64,000 bases of DNA from Streptomyces albospinus (GTDB lineage Bacteria; Actinomycetota; Actinomycetes; Streptomycetales; Streptomycetaceae), in NCBI RefSeq assembly GCF_014648695.1, contig NZ_BMRP01000001.1:309908-373907 (forward strand), written 5' to 3'. The notes under the pieces are model-generated. The model made no database searches. It had not been told where the DNA came from and saw only the letters and a program-made list of their open reading frames with translations. Of the stretch, positions 43,616 to 52,683 are shown piece by piece (positions within the stretch are counted from its first letter, which is position 1; each line of letters begins with the position of its first letter). The position numbers and the translations under genes are program-made.

Positions 43616-44497
43616 GTGCCGCACGATTCCGGGGGGCGCCCCCCGAGCTCCCGATCGTTGCTGCTCGCGGAGGTGGCCCAGGCCACCCAGCGGCTGGCCG
43701 ACGCCGGTGTGCCCTCACCGCGCTTCGACGCCGAGGAACTGGCCGCGCATGTGCACGGCGTCAAGCGCAGCCAGCTGCACACCGTCCCCGACGCGGACTT
43801 CGACGCCCGCTACTGGGAGGCGATCGCCCGCCGCGAGGCGCGTGAACCGCTCCAGCACATCACCGGCCGGGCCTTCTTCCGCTACCTCGAACTCGCCGTC
43901 GGGCCAGGGGTGTTCGTCCCCCGCCCGGAGACCGAGTCGGTGGTCGGCTGGGCCATAGACGCGGTGCGCGCCATGGACGTCGTCGAGCCGCTGATCGTCG
44001 ATCTGTGCACCGGCTCGGGCGCCATCGCCCTGGCCCTCGCGCAGGAGGTGCCGCGGTCCCGGGTGCACGCCGTGGAGCTGTCCGAGGAGGCGCTGCACTA
44101 CGCCCGCAAGAACGTCGAGGGGTCCCGCGTCGTTCTGCATCACGGCGACGCGCTGACCGCGCTTCCCGAACTCGACGGGCAGGTCGACCTGGTCGTCTCC
44201 AACCCGCCGTACATCCCGCTGACCGAGTGGGAGTACGTCGCCCCCGAGGCCCGCGACCACGACCCGGAGCTGGCGCTGTTCTCGGGCGAGGACGGCCTCG
44301 ACACCATCCGCGGCATCGAGCGGACCGCCCACCGGCTGCTGCGGCCCGGCGGCGTCGTCGTCATCGAGCATGCCGACACCCAGGGCGGGCAGGTGCCGTG
44401 GATCTTCACCGAGGAGCGGGGCTGGGCCGACGCGGCCGACCACCCCGACCTCAACAACAGGCCCCGATTCGCCACCGCGCGCCGGGCGACGCCATGA
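43616..44497 (+). CDS. prmC: Release factor glutamine N5-methyltransferase
   Basis: A 293-residue SAM-dependent enzyme methylating the GGQ glutamine of release factors. The N-terminal helical domain is followed by the Rossmann domain with VDLCTGSGAIALALA and the active-site NPPY in VVSNPPYIPLTEW. GTG 43616 has CTGGAGGA upstream. Its neighbour prfA encodes the substrate. Downstream, before sua5, a GATGCATCC repeat pair lies at 44518-44537. Confidence 0.95.
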   Translation: MPHDSGGRPPSSRSLLLAEVAQATQRLADAGVPSPRFDAEELAAHVHGVKRSQLHTVPDADFDARYWEAIARREAREPLQHITGRAFFRYLELAVGPGVFVPRPETESVVGWAIDAVRAMDVVEPLIVDLCTGSGAIALALAQEVPRSRVHAVELSEEALHYARKNVEGSRVVLHHGDALTALPELDGQVDLVVSNPPYIPLTEWEYVAPEARDHDPELALFSGEDGLDTIRGIERTAHRLLRPGGVVVIEHADTQGGQVPWIFTEERGWADAADHPDLNNRPRFATARRATP

Positions 44498-44567
44498 CGC
44501 GCCCCGTCACCGCGCCTGATGCATCCGATGCATCCGAAGTATTCGTTCCGCACGAGGAGGTCCCGTA

Positions 44568-45215
44568 ATGGCACGGCGATACGACTGCAGCGACGCGACC
44601 GACCGCGCGACCGGTCTGCGTGAGGCCGCCTCGGCCGTCCGCCGCGGCGAGCTGGTCGTGCTGCCGACCGACACCGTCTACGGTGTCGGCGCGGACGCCT
44701 TCAGTGCCGAGGCCGTCGGTGATCTGCTGGAGGCCAAGGGCCGCGGTCGGGGGATGCCCTCGCCGGTCCTGGTCGGGTCGCCCAACACCCTGCACGGGCT
44801 CGTCACCGAGTTCTCCGAGCAGGCGTGGGAACTGGTCGACGCCTTCTGGCCGGGCGCGCTCACCCTCGTCGCCAAGCACCAGCCGTCGCTGACCTGGGAC
44901 CTGGGCGAGACCCGCGGCACGGTCGCGGTGCGGATGCCGCTGCACCCCGTCGCCATCGAGCTGCTCAACGAATTCGGCCCGATGGCGGTCTCCAGCGCCA
45001 ACCTCACCGGCCACCCCTCCCCGCAGGACTGCGACGCCGCCCAGGAGATGCTGGGCGACTCGGTCTCCGTCTACCTGGACGGCGGCCCGACGCCCGCCGC
45101 GGTGCCGTCCTCGATCGTGGACGTCACCGGCCCGGTCCCGGTGCTGCTGCGCGCAGGCGCGATCAGCGCGGAGGAGCTGCGCAAGGTGGTACCCGAGCTC
45201 GAGGTGGCGAATTGA
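44568..45215 (+). CDS. Threonylcarbamoyl-AMP synthase (Sua5/YwlC/YrdC family)
   Basis: A 215-residue YrdC-fold enzyme producing L-threonylcarbamoyl-AMP from threonine, bicarbonate and ATP, the first step of tRNA t6A37 modification. Family motifs include LVVLPTDTVYGVGADAF, KGRGRGMPSPVLVG, WPGALTLV, RMPLHP and AVSSANLTGHPSP. It is the short form without the Sua5 C-terminal domain. It overlaps the next gene by one base (TGATG). Confidence 0.95.
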   Translation: MARRYDCSDATDRATGLREAASAVRRGELVVLPTDTVYGVGADAFSAEAVGDLLEAKGRGRGMPSPVLVGSPNTLHGLVTEFSEQAWELVDAFWPGALTLVAKHQPSLTWDLGETRGTVAVRMPLHPVAIELLNEFGPMAVSSANLTGHPSPQDCDAAQEMLGDSVSVYLDGGPTPAAVPSSIVDVTGPVPVLLRAGAISAEELRKVVPELEVAN

Positions 45216-45913
45216 TGCCGCCCCTGGGGCGTGGCATAGCGGGACCAGGCGACGACACCTTCCCCTCCCCGGCCCTCTCGTCCCCCTCGCCCGGATCCAC
45301 CACGTTCCGGATCCTCCACGTCAGCACCGGCAACGTCTGCCGCTCGCCGATCACCGAGCGGCTGCACCGGCACGCCCTGGAGGAGCGGCTCGGCGACGGC
45401 CGGGGCTGCGGGCTGCTCGTGGAGAGCGCGGGCACCTGGGGCCATGAAGGCGCCCCCATGGAGGCGCACGCCGCGACCGTGCTCGCCGACTACGGCGCGG
45501 ACCCGGCCGGCTTCATCGGCCGCGAGCTGCTCGACGAGCACGTCATCCGGGCCGACCTGGTGCTGACCGCGACCCGCGACCATCGCGCCCAGGTCATCTC
45601 CATGGGCCACTCCGCCGGGCTGCGGACCTTCACGCTCAAGGAGTTCAACCGGCTGGTACGGGCCATAGACCCCGCCACGCTCCCGGCGACCGACCCGGAG
45701 CTCCCCGATGGAGGGCTGGTCGAGCGCGCCCGCGCGCTGGTGGGCGCCGCCGCCGCGCTGCGCGGCTGGCTGCTGGCGCCCAACCCGGAGTCCGACGAGG
45801 TCTACGACCCCTACGGCGCCCCCATCACCTTCTTCCGCTCCATCGGCGACGAGATCAACCAGGCCCTCGACCCGGTCGTCACCGCCCTCACCGGGGTCCC
45901 GGCACCCGCCTAG
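45215..45913 (+). CDS. Low-molecular-weight tyrosine-phosphatase-like protein with Ser in place of catalytic Cys
   Basis: A 232-residue protein with the LMW-PTP fold. The P-loop reads HVSTGNVCRSPITERL where active enzymes have CxGNxCRS, so the first position, the nucleophilic Cys, is Ser (AGC codon). The second Cys, Arg and Ser of the loop and the late DP acid motif (VYDPYGAPI) remain. An extended, Pro-rich N-terminus (about 30 residues) and a longer C-terminus than the usual 150-residue family are seen. It likely binds phospho-ligands without catalysis, or works by another chemistry. ATG 45215 overlaps the sua5-type stop. Confidence 0.85.
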   Translation: MPPLGRGIAGPGDDTFPSPALSSPSPGSTTFRILHVSTGNVCRSPITERLHRHALEERLGDGRGCGLLVESAGTWGHEGAPMEAHAATVLADYGADPAGFIGRELLDEHVIRADLVLTATRDHRAQVISMGHSAGLRTFTLKEFNRLVRAIDPATLPATDPELPDGGLVERARALVGAAAALRGWLLAPNPESDEVYDPYGAPITFFRSIGDEINQALDPVVTALTGVPAPA

Positions 45914-46097
45914 AACGCCCCTGGAAGCCCCTTGGCGGGCCCGGGGCCGGGGCCGGGCCCCCGATGGCCTGCACACCGCGCCCGATCGCTGAGCCGCGCC
46001 TACATTGGGATTAGGGCCTGCCCGGTGGATCAGGGCCGGACCGGCCCAGGGGCACGTGAGGCGTGCCCTGGTCCCCGTACGAGGCCCGGAGTCAGCG

Positions 46098-47471
46098 ATG
46101 CCCGCGACCACCGCGTCACCCCGCAGCCAGTCCCCGGCCGGCCGTGCCCAGGCCGCCGGACCGGCCGAGACCATCGAGGACCGGGCGCGGGCCGCGGCCC
46201 GGGACGCGGTCACCCGGCCGCCCGGCTCGCCGGACTTCGCGGCGCTGCTGCGGCAGGACCCGGAGATCGCCGGCGTGCTGCTGGGGGAGAGCGCCCGACA
46301 GCGCGACGGGCTCCAGCTGATCGCCGCGGAGAACTTCACGTCGACCGCCGTACTCGCCGCCCTCGGCTCCCCGTTGGGCAACAAATACGCCGAGGGCTAT
46401 CCGGGCGCCCGGCACCACGGCGGCTGCGAGATCGTCGACCTCGCCGAGCGGATCGCGGTGGAACGCGCCAAGGCCCTTTTCGGCGCCGAACACGCCAACG
46501 TCCAGGCCCACTCCGGGTCTTCGGCCGTACTGGCCGCCTACGCCGCCCTGCTGCGCCCCGGAGACACCGTCCTGGCCATGTCCCTGCCGCACGGCGGGCA
46601 CCTCACCCACGGATCGCCCGCCAACTTCTCCGGCCGGTGGTTCGACTTCGCCGGTTACGGCGTCGACGAGGAGACCGGACTGCTCGATTACGACGCGATC
46701 CGCGCGCTGGCCCGCGAGCGGCGGCCCAAAGCCATTGTCTGCGGCTCGATTTCCTATCCCCGGCACATCGACTACGCCGCGTTCCGCGACATCGCCGACG
46801 AGACCGGCGCGTATCTGATCGCCGATGTGGCGCACCCGATGGGGCTCGTCGCGGGCGGCGCGGCGCCCAGCCCGGTCCCGTACGCCGATGTGGTGTGCGC
46901 CACCACCCACAAGGTGCTGCGCGGACCGCGCGGCGGAATGATCCTGTGCGGGGCGCGGCTGGCCGAGCGGATCGACCGCGCGGTGTTCCCGTTCACCCAA
47001 GGGGGTGCACAGATGAACGCGGTCGCAGCCAAGGCCGTCGCCTTCGCCGAGGCGGCCACGCCCGCGTTCGGCGCGTACGCCCATCAGGTGACCGCCAACG
47101 CCCGCACACTCGCCGCCGCGCTGGCCGGCCAGGGCCTGGCGATCACCACCGGCGGCACCGACACCCACCTGATCACCGCGGACTCCGCCCCGCTCGGGGT
47201 GGACGCGCGCACCGCCCGGGGCCGGCTGGCCGCCGCCGGGATCGTGCTGGACACCTGCGCGCTGCCGTGCGCCGAGGCTCCCGGGAAGCGCGGGGCGCGC
47301 CCGACCGGGATCCGGCTGGGCACCGCCGCGGTGACGACCCAGGGGATGGGCGAGCCCGAGATGCACCGGATCGCGGAGCTGATCGGGGCGGCGCTGCGGG
47401 AGGACCGCGAGGCCCGCGCCGGGACCGCCTCTCTGGTGCACCGCTTCCCGCCTTATCCGGATCAGGACTGA
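46098..47471 (+). CDS. glyA: Serine hydroxymethyltransferase
   Basis: A 457-residue PLP enzyme converting serine and tetrahydrofolate to glycine and methylene-tetrahydrofolate. The PLP Lys is in ATTHKVLRGPRGG, with LIAAENFTS, NKYAEGYPGARHHGG, ANVQAHSGSSAV and VAHPMGL as further hallmarks. About 45 extra residues precede the conserved start, and the HSGSSA and DVAHPMG variants suggest it is the second, divergent Streptomyces SHMT. ATG 46098 has GGAG upstream. Confidence 0.92.
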   Translation: MPATTASPRSQSPAGRAQAAGPAETIEDRARAAARDAVTRPPGSPDFAALLRQDPEIAGVLLGESARQRDGLQLIAAENFTSTAVLAALGSPLGNKYAEGYPGARHHGGCEIVDLAERIAVERAKALFGAEHANVQAHSGSSAVLAAYAALLRPGDTVLAMSLPHGGHLTHGSPANFSGRWFDFAGYGVDEETGLLDYDAIRALARERRPKAIVCGSISYPRHIDYAAFRDIADETGAYLIADVAHPMGLVAGGAAPSPVPYADVVCATTHKVLRGPRGGMILCGARLAERIDRAVFPFTQGGAQMNAVAAKAVAFAEAATPAFGAYAHQVTANARTLAAALAGQGLAITTGGTDTHLITADSAPLGVDARTARGRLAAAGIVLDTCALPCAEAPGKRGARPTGIRLGTAAVTTQGMGEPEMHRIAELIGAALREDREARAGTASLVHRFPPYPDQD

Positions 47472-47581
47472 CTCGGGAACCATTCGCGGGCCGGGTGCGT
47501 CCTTGCCTGTATTCACGGCCAGGGGGCTGACACGCATAAGGTGTGTGGCTGTGATGGCCAGCTATCTCTATGGGGCAGCCC

Positions 47582-48907
47582 GTGCGTGAATACCTGCTGA
47601 CGCTGTGCGTCACGGCCGCGGTGACCTACCTGCTGACCGGGCCGGTACGGAAGTTCGCGATCGCGGCCGGTGCGATGCCGGAGATCCGCGCGCGCGATGT
47701 GCACCGCGAGCCGACACCGCGGCTCGGCGGTATCGCGATGTTCGGCGGGCTGTGCGCGGGGCTGCTGGTCGCCGCGCATCTGGCCAACCTCAAGAGCGTC
47801 TTCGAGACCAATGAGCCGCAGGCGCTGCTGTCGGGCGCCGCGCTGATCTGGATCCTCGGCGTGCTGGACGACAAGTGGGGCGTGGACGCCCTGGTCAAGC
47901 TCGGCGGCCAGATGATCGCCGCGGGTGTGATGGTCCTCCAGGGCCTGACGATCCTGTACCTCCCGATCCCCGGCATCGGCACGGTCGCGCTGACGCCCAT
48001 GCAGGGCACCCTGCTGACCGTCGCGCTGGTCGTCATCACCATCAACGCGGTGAACTTCGTGGACGGCCTGGACGGCCTGGCGTCCGGCATGGTCTGCATC
48101 GCCGCGGCCGCGTTCTTCATGTACACGTACCGGCTCTGGTTCGGTTACGGCATCGAGGCGGCGGCGCCCGCCACCCTGTTCTCGGTCGTCCTGATGGGCA
48201 TGTGCCTGGGCTTCCTGCCGCACAACATGCACCCGGCGCGGATCTTCATGGGCGACTCCGGCTCGATGCTGATCGGCCTGGTGATGGCCGCCGGCGCGGT
48301 CTCGGTGACCGGCCAGGTCGACCCGGACCTGCTCAACCAGAAGGCGGGCGGTCTGCGTGAGGCGACCCACGCGATGGTGCCGGTCTACATCCCGCTGCTG
48401 CTCCCGCTGACGATCATCGCGGTGCCGGTCGCGGATCTGATTCTGGCCATTGTGCGGCGGACCTGGAAGGGCCAGTCGCCGTTCGCCGCGGACCGCGGGC
48501 ACCTGCACCACCGGCTGCTGGAGATCGGTCATTCGCACAGCCGCGCGGTGCTGATCATGTACTTCTGGTCGGCGCTGATCGCGTTCGGTGCGGTGGCCTA
48601 CTCGGCGAACGACGCCAGCATGTGGATCGTCCTGGGCATCGTGCTGCTCAGCGCGGTCGGCCTGGTGCTCCTCCTGCTCCCGCGCTTCACGCCGCGCGCC
48701 CCGCGCTGGGCGGAGCGGATGGTTCCGCCGCGCTACCGCCGGGTCGTGAGCGAGCCGGCGGCGGCCCTCGCGACGGCCGGCGGGGAGTCCGCGGAGGCGC
48801 CGTCGGAGGAGCGGCGGCCGGTGATTCCGCCGGGCATCAACGGCGCCACCGCGATCGGCGACCGGTCACGCTTCGTGGACCGCCGGAAGGCGGGGAGTCA
48901 TCGCTGA
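47582..48907 (+). CDS. WecA/TagO-like polyprenyl-phosphate N-acetylhexosamine-1-phosphate transferase
   Basis: A 441-residue MraY/WecA-superfamily integral membrane protein with about eleven helices. Motifs are MPEIRARDVHREPTPRLGG, ILGVLDDKWG (catalytic/Mg DD), NAVNFVDGLDGLASG, GFLPHNMHPARIFMGDSGS and AADRGHLHHRLLEIGHSH, the His-rich loop that sets sugar-nucleotide choice in the WecA/TagO branch. It starts a lipid-linked glycopolymer by moving sugar-1-phosphate onto undecaprenyl phosphate. GTG 47582 is chosen for its conserved MREYLLTL start; ATG 47570 is four codons earlier. Confidence 0.9.
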   Translation: MREYLLTLCVTAAVTYLLTGPVRKFAIAAGAMPEIRARDVHREPTPRLGGIAMFGGLCAGLLVAAHLANLKSVFETNEPQALLSGAALIWILGVLDDKWGVDALVKLGGQMIAAGVMVLQGLTILYLPIPGIGTVALTPMQGTLLTVALVVITINAVNFVDGLDGLASGMVCIAAAAFFMYTYRLWFGYGIEAAAPATLFSVVLMGMCLGFLPHNMHPARIFMGDSGSMLIGLVMAAGAVSVTGQVDPDLLNQKAGGLREATHAMVPVYIPLLLPLTIIAVPVADLILAIVRRTWKGQSPFAADRGHLHHRLLEIGHSHSRAVLIMYFWSALIAFGAVAYSANDASMWIVLGIVLLSAVGLVLLLLPRFTPRAPRWAERMVPPRYRRVVSEPAAALATAGGESAEAPSEERRPVIPPGINGATAIGDRSRFVDRRKAGSHR

Positions 48908-49194
48908 GTGGCGCTCCATCGCCTGAACGTGCGGAGGAAATCGGGGCGGTTGACCCCATACCAGGCATTCCGTCGGCCGTCAGTGCACCAACGCGCAGGT
49001 TCACGCTCAGGTGTGACAGGGTCCACACGAACCAGGTAAAGACCTCATCAAATAGTTTGTGATACCGTTCACGAAACCCGGCGACAGAGCCGAAGGACCG
49101 TAGTGCGACGGCCCTTTGGCCTCAGGTTCTCCCTCAGGCCGGGTCTACGCTCGTCCCTGACGACACCACCCCCACCCTTTGCCGGAGCGCCGCC
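48908..49194. other. Upstream region of the atp operon
   Basis: About 290 bases holding the atp promoter. The AT-rich patch TCAAATAGTTTGTGATACCG (49047-49066) is the likely core promoter, followed by a ~130-base leader with inverted repeats (GGCCTCAGG/CCTCAGGCC near 49117-49140). Confidence 0.45.
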
Positions 49195-49632
49195 ATGCAG
49201 TCGAATGACGCCCGACTTCTCCTTCACGCCGTTGTGCCGACCCTCGCCACCGGCGCGATCGCCGCTGCCGTGAGCGGTGCGGTCGCGGGCGCGACGGGAG
49301 CGATCGGCGCCGTCGTCGGCACCGTGCTGGTGGTGCTGGTGATGGGCGCCGGACTCGTTGTCCTGCAACAGACCGCGAAGAAGCTTCCGCAGCTGTTCCA
49401 GATGATGGGCCTGCTGCTGTACACGGTGCAGATCCTGTTCGTGGCGGTGTTCCTCATCGCCTTCAAGGACACAACGCTCTTCGACACCAAGGCATTTGCG
49501 TTCACCCTGCTCGCAGCCACCCTCGTATGGATCGCGGCGCAGACCCGCGGCCATATGAAGGCGAAGATTCTGTACGTGGACCCCGACTCCGCAGACGCCA
49601 AGAAGGCGGAGACGGCGGGGTCGCCGACGTGA
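49195..49632 (+). CDS. atpI: ATP synthase protein I
   Basis: A 145-residue membrane protein with four hydrophobic segments (LLLHAVVPTLATGAIAAAVSG; AIGAVVGTVLVVLVMGAGLVV; LLYTVQILFVAVFLIAF; FAFTLLAATLVWIAAQ). AtpI proteins help assemble the c-ring of the Fo sector. It opens the atpIBEFHAGDC operon. The next gene, atpB, starts 264 bases on. Confidence 0.88.
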   Translation: MQSNDARLLLHAVVPTLATGAIAAAVSGAVAGATGAIGAVVGTVLVVLVMGAGLVVLQQTAKKLPQLFQMMGLLLYTVQILFVAVFLIAFKDTTLFDTKAFAFTLLAATLVWIAAQTRGHMKAKILYVDPDSADAKKAETAGSPT

Positions 49633-49896
49633 CCCGTAGGGCCGAGATAAATGGCCTCATGCGGGCCTGCTATCGTCCGGTGCCAACTGCGGCGCAGATG
49701 GCGCAGGCGGCTGAGCTCCCAGATTCCACGCGATGGAACGGGCAGTTCTCGCGGCCGATGCCTGTGATCCGGTCCGGCCCCGCGCCGACCAGCCGCCCCC
49801 AAATCCGTAAGACCAGTCCAGTGCCGCTCCGTGGCTCAACGCCGCGCCGACACAACGAGGTTGCCGTACCCATGCGCCACGCTGAAGGAGCTCGCG

Positions 49897-50706
49897 GTGA
49901 GTGCTGAAACGATGCTCGCCGTCGAGACCGATTGCCACATCTTTTCCGGGTGCGGCTTTGATGCTCCCGGGCTTCATAACTTCGTCTTCGAGCCGCTCTT
50001 CACCGTCGGCGGCTTCGAGTTCAACAAGCCGATGCTGCTGGCCCTGCTCAGCACGGTCGTTGTGGTGTGGTTCTTCTGGGCTGCATTCGGCCGGGCGAAG
50101 GTGGTTCCCGGAAAGCTCCAGATGATCGGCGAGGCGGGCTACGACTTCGTGCGCCGCGGGCTCGTTTACGACGCGCTGGGGAAGAAGGAGGGCGACAAGT
50201 ACGTCCCCTTCATGGTCTCGCTGTTCTTCTTCGTGTGGATGATGAACATCTGGTCGATCATCCCCGTCGCCTCCTTCCCGGTGACGTCGGTGATCGCCTT
50301 CCCCGCCGGACTGGCGGCGATCGTCTACATCCTGTGGGTCTTCCTCACCTTCAAGAAGCACGGCTTCGTCGGCGCCTTCAAGAACTTCACCGGCTACGAC
50401 AAGTCGCTCGGCTGGGTCCTGCCGCTGCTCATGGTCATCGAGCTCTTCTCGAACCTGATCATCCGGCCCTTCACCCACGCGGTCCGGCTCTTCGCCAACA
50501 TGTTCGCCGGCCACCTGCTGATCCTGATGTTCACCATCGCCAGCTGGTACCTGCTGAACGGGATCGGCTTCGTCTACGCCGGCGCCTCGTTCATCATGAC
50601 CCTTCTGATGACGGCGTTCGAGCTGTTCATCCAGGCCGTCCAGGCGTACGTCTTCGTCCTTCTGGCCTGCAACTACGTCCAGGGCGCGCTCGCCGAGCAC
50701 CACTGA
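49897..50706 (+). CDS. atpB: ATP synthase Fo subunit a
   Basis: A 269-residue polytopic subunit that forms the proton half-channels against the c-ring. The essential Arg is in ELFSNLIIRPFTHAVRLFANM and conserved Glu/Gln lie in AFELFIQAVQAYVF. GTG 49897 follows AAGGAG; an open frame to 49831 encodes nothing conserved. The 264-base gap from atpI may hold an internal promoter or a processing site. Confidence 0.97.
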   Translation: MSAETMLAVETDCHIFSGCGFDAPGLHNFVFEPLFTVGGFEFNKPMLLALLSTVVVVWFFWAAFGRAKVVPGKLQMIGEAGYDFVRRGLVYDALGKKEGDKYVPFMVSLFFFVWMMNIWSIIPVASFPVTSVIAFPAGLAAIVYILWVFLTFKKHGFVGAFKNFTGYDKSLGWVLPLLMVIELFSNLIIRPFTHAVRLFANMFAGHLLILMFTIASWYLLNGIGFVYAGASFIMTLLMTAFELFIQAVQAYVFVLLACNYVQGALAEHH

Positions 50707-51051
<345 letters not shown>

Positions 51052-51092
51052 ACGAAACTCATCGACTATCCATTCAGACGGAAGGCACTGAT

Positions 51093-51656
51093 GTGAACGC
51101 CCTGCACTTGGCGGTGGAGGTTCCTGAGAACCCCCTGGTCCCGCCGATTCCAGAGCTGGTCATCGGCCTGATCGCTTTCTTCATCGTCTTCGGCTTCCTC
51201 GCCAAGAAGCTCCTCCCGAACATCAACAAGGTTCTGGACGAGCGCCGGGCGCAGATCGAGGGCCGGATCGAGGACGCGGAGGCGACGCAGGCCGAGGCCC
51301 AGCAGGTGCTCGCGGACTACCGAGCACAGCTCGCCGACGCCCGCCACGAGGCCGCGCGACTCCGCCAGGAGGCGCAGGAGCAGGGCGCGACGCTCATCGC
51401 CGAGATGCGCGCCGAGGGCCAGCGGCAGCGTGAGGAGATCATCGCCGCCGGTCACGCCCAGATCGAGGCGGACCGCAAGGCGGCGGCGCAGGCGCTGCGC
51501 CAGGACGTGGGCACGCTCGCCACCGAACTGGCCGGCAAGCTCGTCGGGGAGTCCCTTGAGGACCACGCCCGCCAGAGCCGGACCATCGACCGCTTCCTCG
51601 ACGAGCTCGAGGCGAAGGCGGCGTCGGACACGACGAAGGCTGAGGCCGGCCGATGA
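51093..51656 (+). CDS. atpF: ATP synthase Fo subunit b
   Basis: A 187-residue stator subunit: one membrane helix (LVIGLIAFFIVFGFLAKKL) followed by a long right-handed coiled coil rich in Ala/Glu/Arg/Gln. It tethers F1 to subunit a. GTG 51093, CGGAAGG upstream; its end overlaps the atpH start by four bases (ATGA). Confidence 0.97.
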   Translation: MNALHLAVEVPENPLVPPIPELVIGLIAFFIVFGFLAKKLLPNINKVLDERRAQIEGRIEDAEATQAEAQQVLADYRAQLADARHEAARLRQEAQEQGATLIAEMRAEGQRQREEIIAAGHAQIEADRKAAAQALRQDVGTLATELAGKLVGESLEDHARQSRTIDRFLDELEAKAASDTTKAEAGR

Positions 51657-52468
51657 ACGGAGCGAGCCGCGAGGCACTGGCCTCCGCACGCGAGCGGTTC
51701 AACGCGCTGACGGACCACACCTCCGTCGACGCGGTGAAGCTCGCCGAGGAGCTGGCTGCCGTCACCGCTCTGCTCGACCGCGAGGTGTCGCTGCGTCGGG
51801 TCCTGACCGACCCGGCGCAGGGCGGCGAGGCGCGCGCCCAGCTGGCCGAGCGGCTGCTCGGCGGCCAGGTCGGCGAGGCGACTCTCGACCTGGTGACCGG
51901 AATGGTCCGCTCCCGCTGGTCGCGCTCGCGCGACCTGCCCGACGCGATCGAGGAACTGGCCTTCAGCGCCGACCTCGTCGCGGCGCAGCGGGACGACCGG
52001 CTCGACGACGTCGAGGACGAGCTGTTCCGGTTCGGCCGCATCGTCGCGTCCAGCGCCGAGCTGCGTCGTGCGCTGACGGACCGCAACGCGTCAGCCGCTG
52101 CCAAGACGGAGCTGCTGCGCACGCTGCTGGGCGGCCGGGTCAACCCGGTCACCGAGCGCCTGGTGATCCGTCTTGTCGCACAGCCGCGGGGCCGTAGCCT
52201 GGAGGCAGGGCTCGATGCCCTCTCCAAGCTGGCGGCGGCCCGCCGGGACCGGATGGTCGCGGTGGTCACCTCGGCGGTGCCGCTCAGCGAAGGGCAGCGG
52301 CAGCGTCTCGGCGCCGCACTGGCCGAGCTGTACGGACGGCAGATCCACCTGAACCTCGACGTGGACCCCGAGGTCTGCGGCGGCGTCCGGGTACGGATCG
52401 GCGACGAGGTCATCAACGGGACCATCGCGGACCGCCTCGAAGAGGCGGCCCGGCGGATGGCCGGCTGA
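51653..52468 (+). CDS. atpH: ATP synthase F1 subunit delta
   Basis: A 271-residue delta subunit, longer than the ~177 residues of most bacteria, as usual for Streptomyces; the N-terminal ~95 residues are the actinobacterial extension. The C-terminal part (AVPLSEGQRQRLGAALAELYG, DPEVCGGVRVRIGDEVINGTI) is the conserved delta core that joins the stator to alpha. Translation coupled to atpF. Confidence 0.96.
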   Translation: MNGASREALASARERFNALTDHTSVDAVKLAEELAAVTALLDREVSLRRVLTDPAQGGEARAQLAERLLGGQVGEATLDLVTGMVRSRWSRSRDLPDAIEELAFSADLVAAQRDDRLDDVEDELFRFGRIVASSAELRRALTDRNASAAAKTELLRTLLGGRVNPVTERLVIRLVAQPRGRSLEAGLDALSKLAAARRDRMVAVVTSAVPLSEGQRQRLGAALAELYGRQIHLNLDVDPEVCGGVRVRIGDEVINGTIADRLEEAARRMAG

Positions 52469-52586
52469 TCCAGCCACCAACTCAAGAGCTGCACAACCGG
52501 CGGCCAGGCACCGGACCGGTCGGCCGGACCGAGAGGTCCGGCTGCGGTCCGGAAGACGCCCCGGGAGAACAGCACAAGCATGACGG

Positions 52587-52663
52587 CGGCCCGAGTTGGG
52601 CCGTAAGCGGAAACCCCCTGGGGGGACGAGCCCCCCGGAACCGCAAGTAACTTCGGGCCCAAC
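52587..52663 (+). promoter_or_regulatory. Structured atpH-atpA intercistronic leader
   Basis: The 215-base gap before atpA contains nested hairpins: GTTGGGCC (52595-52602) pairs with GGCCCAAC (52656-52663), enclosing GCGG/CCGC and GGGGGG (52620-52625)/CCCCCC (52631-52636). GGCCC just upstream (52588-52592) can instead pair with GGGCC (52598-52602), so two exclusive folds exist. It ends 20 bases before the atpA start, next to the ribosome site AAGGAGAGCAGGG. Confidence 0.5.
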
Positions 52664-52683
52664 AAGGAGAGCAGGGAACCCAG

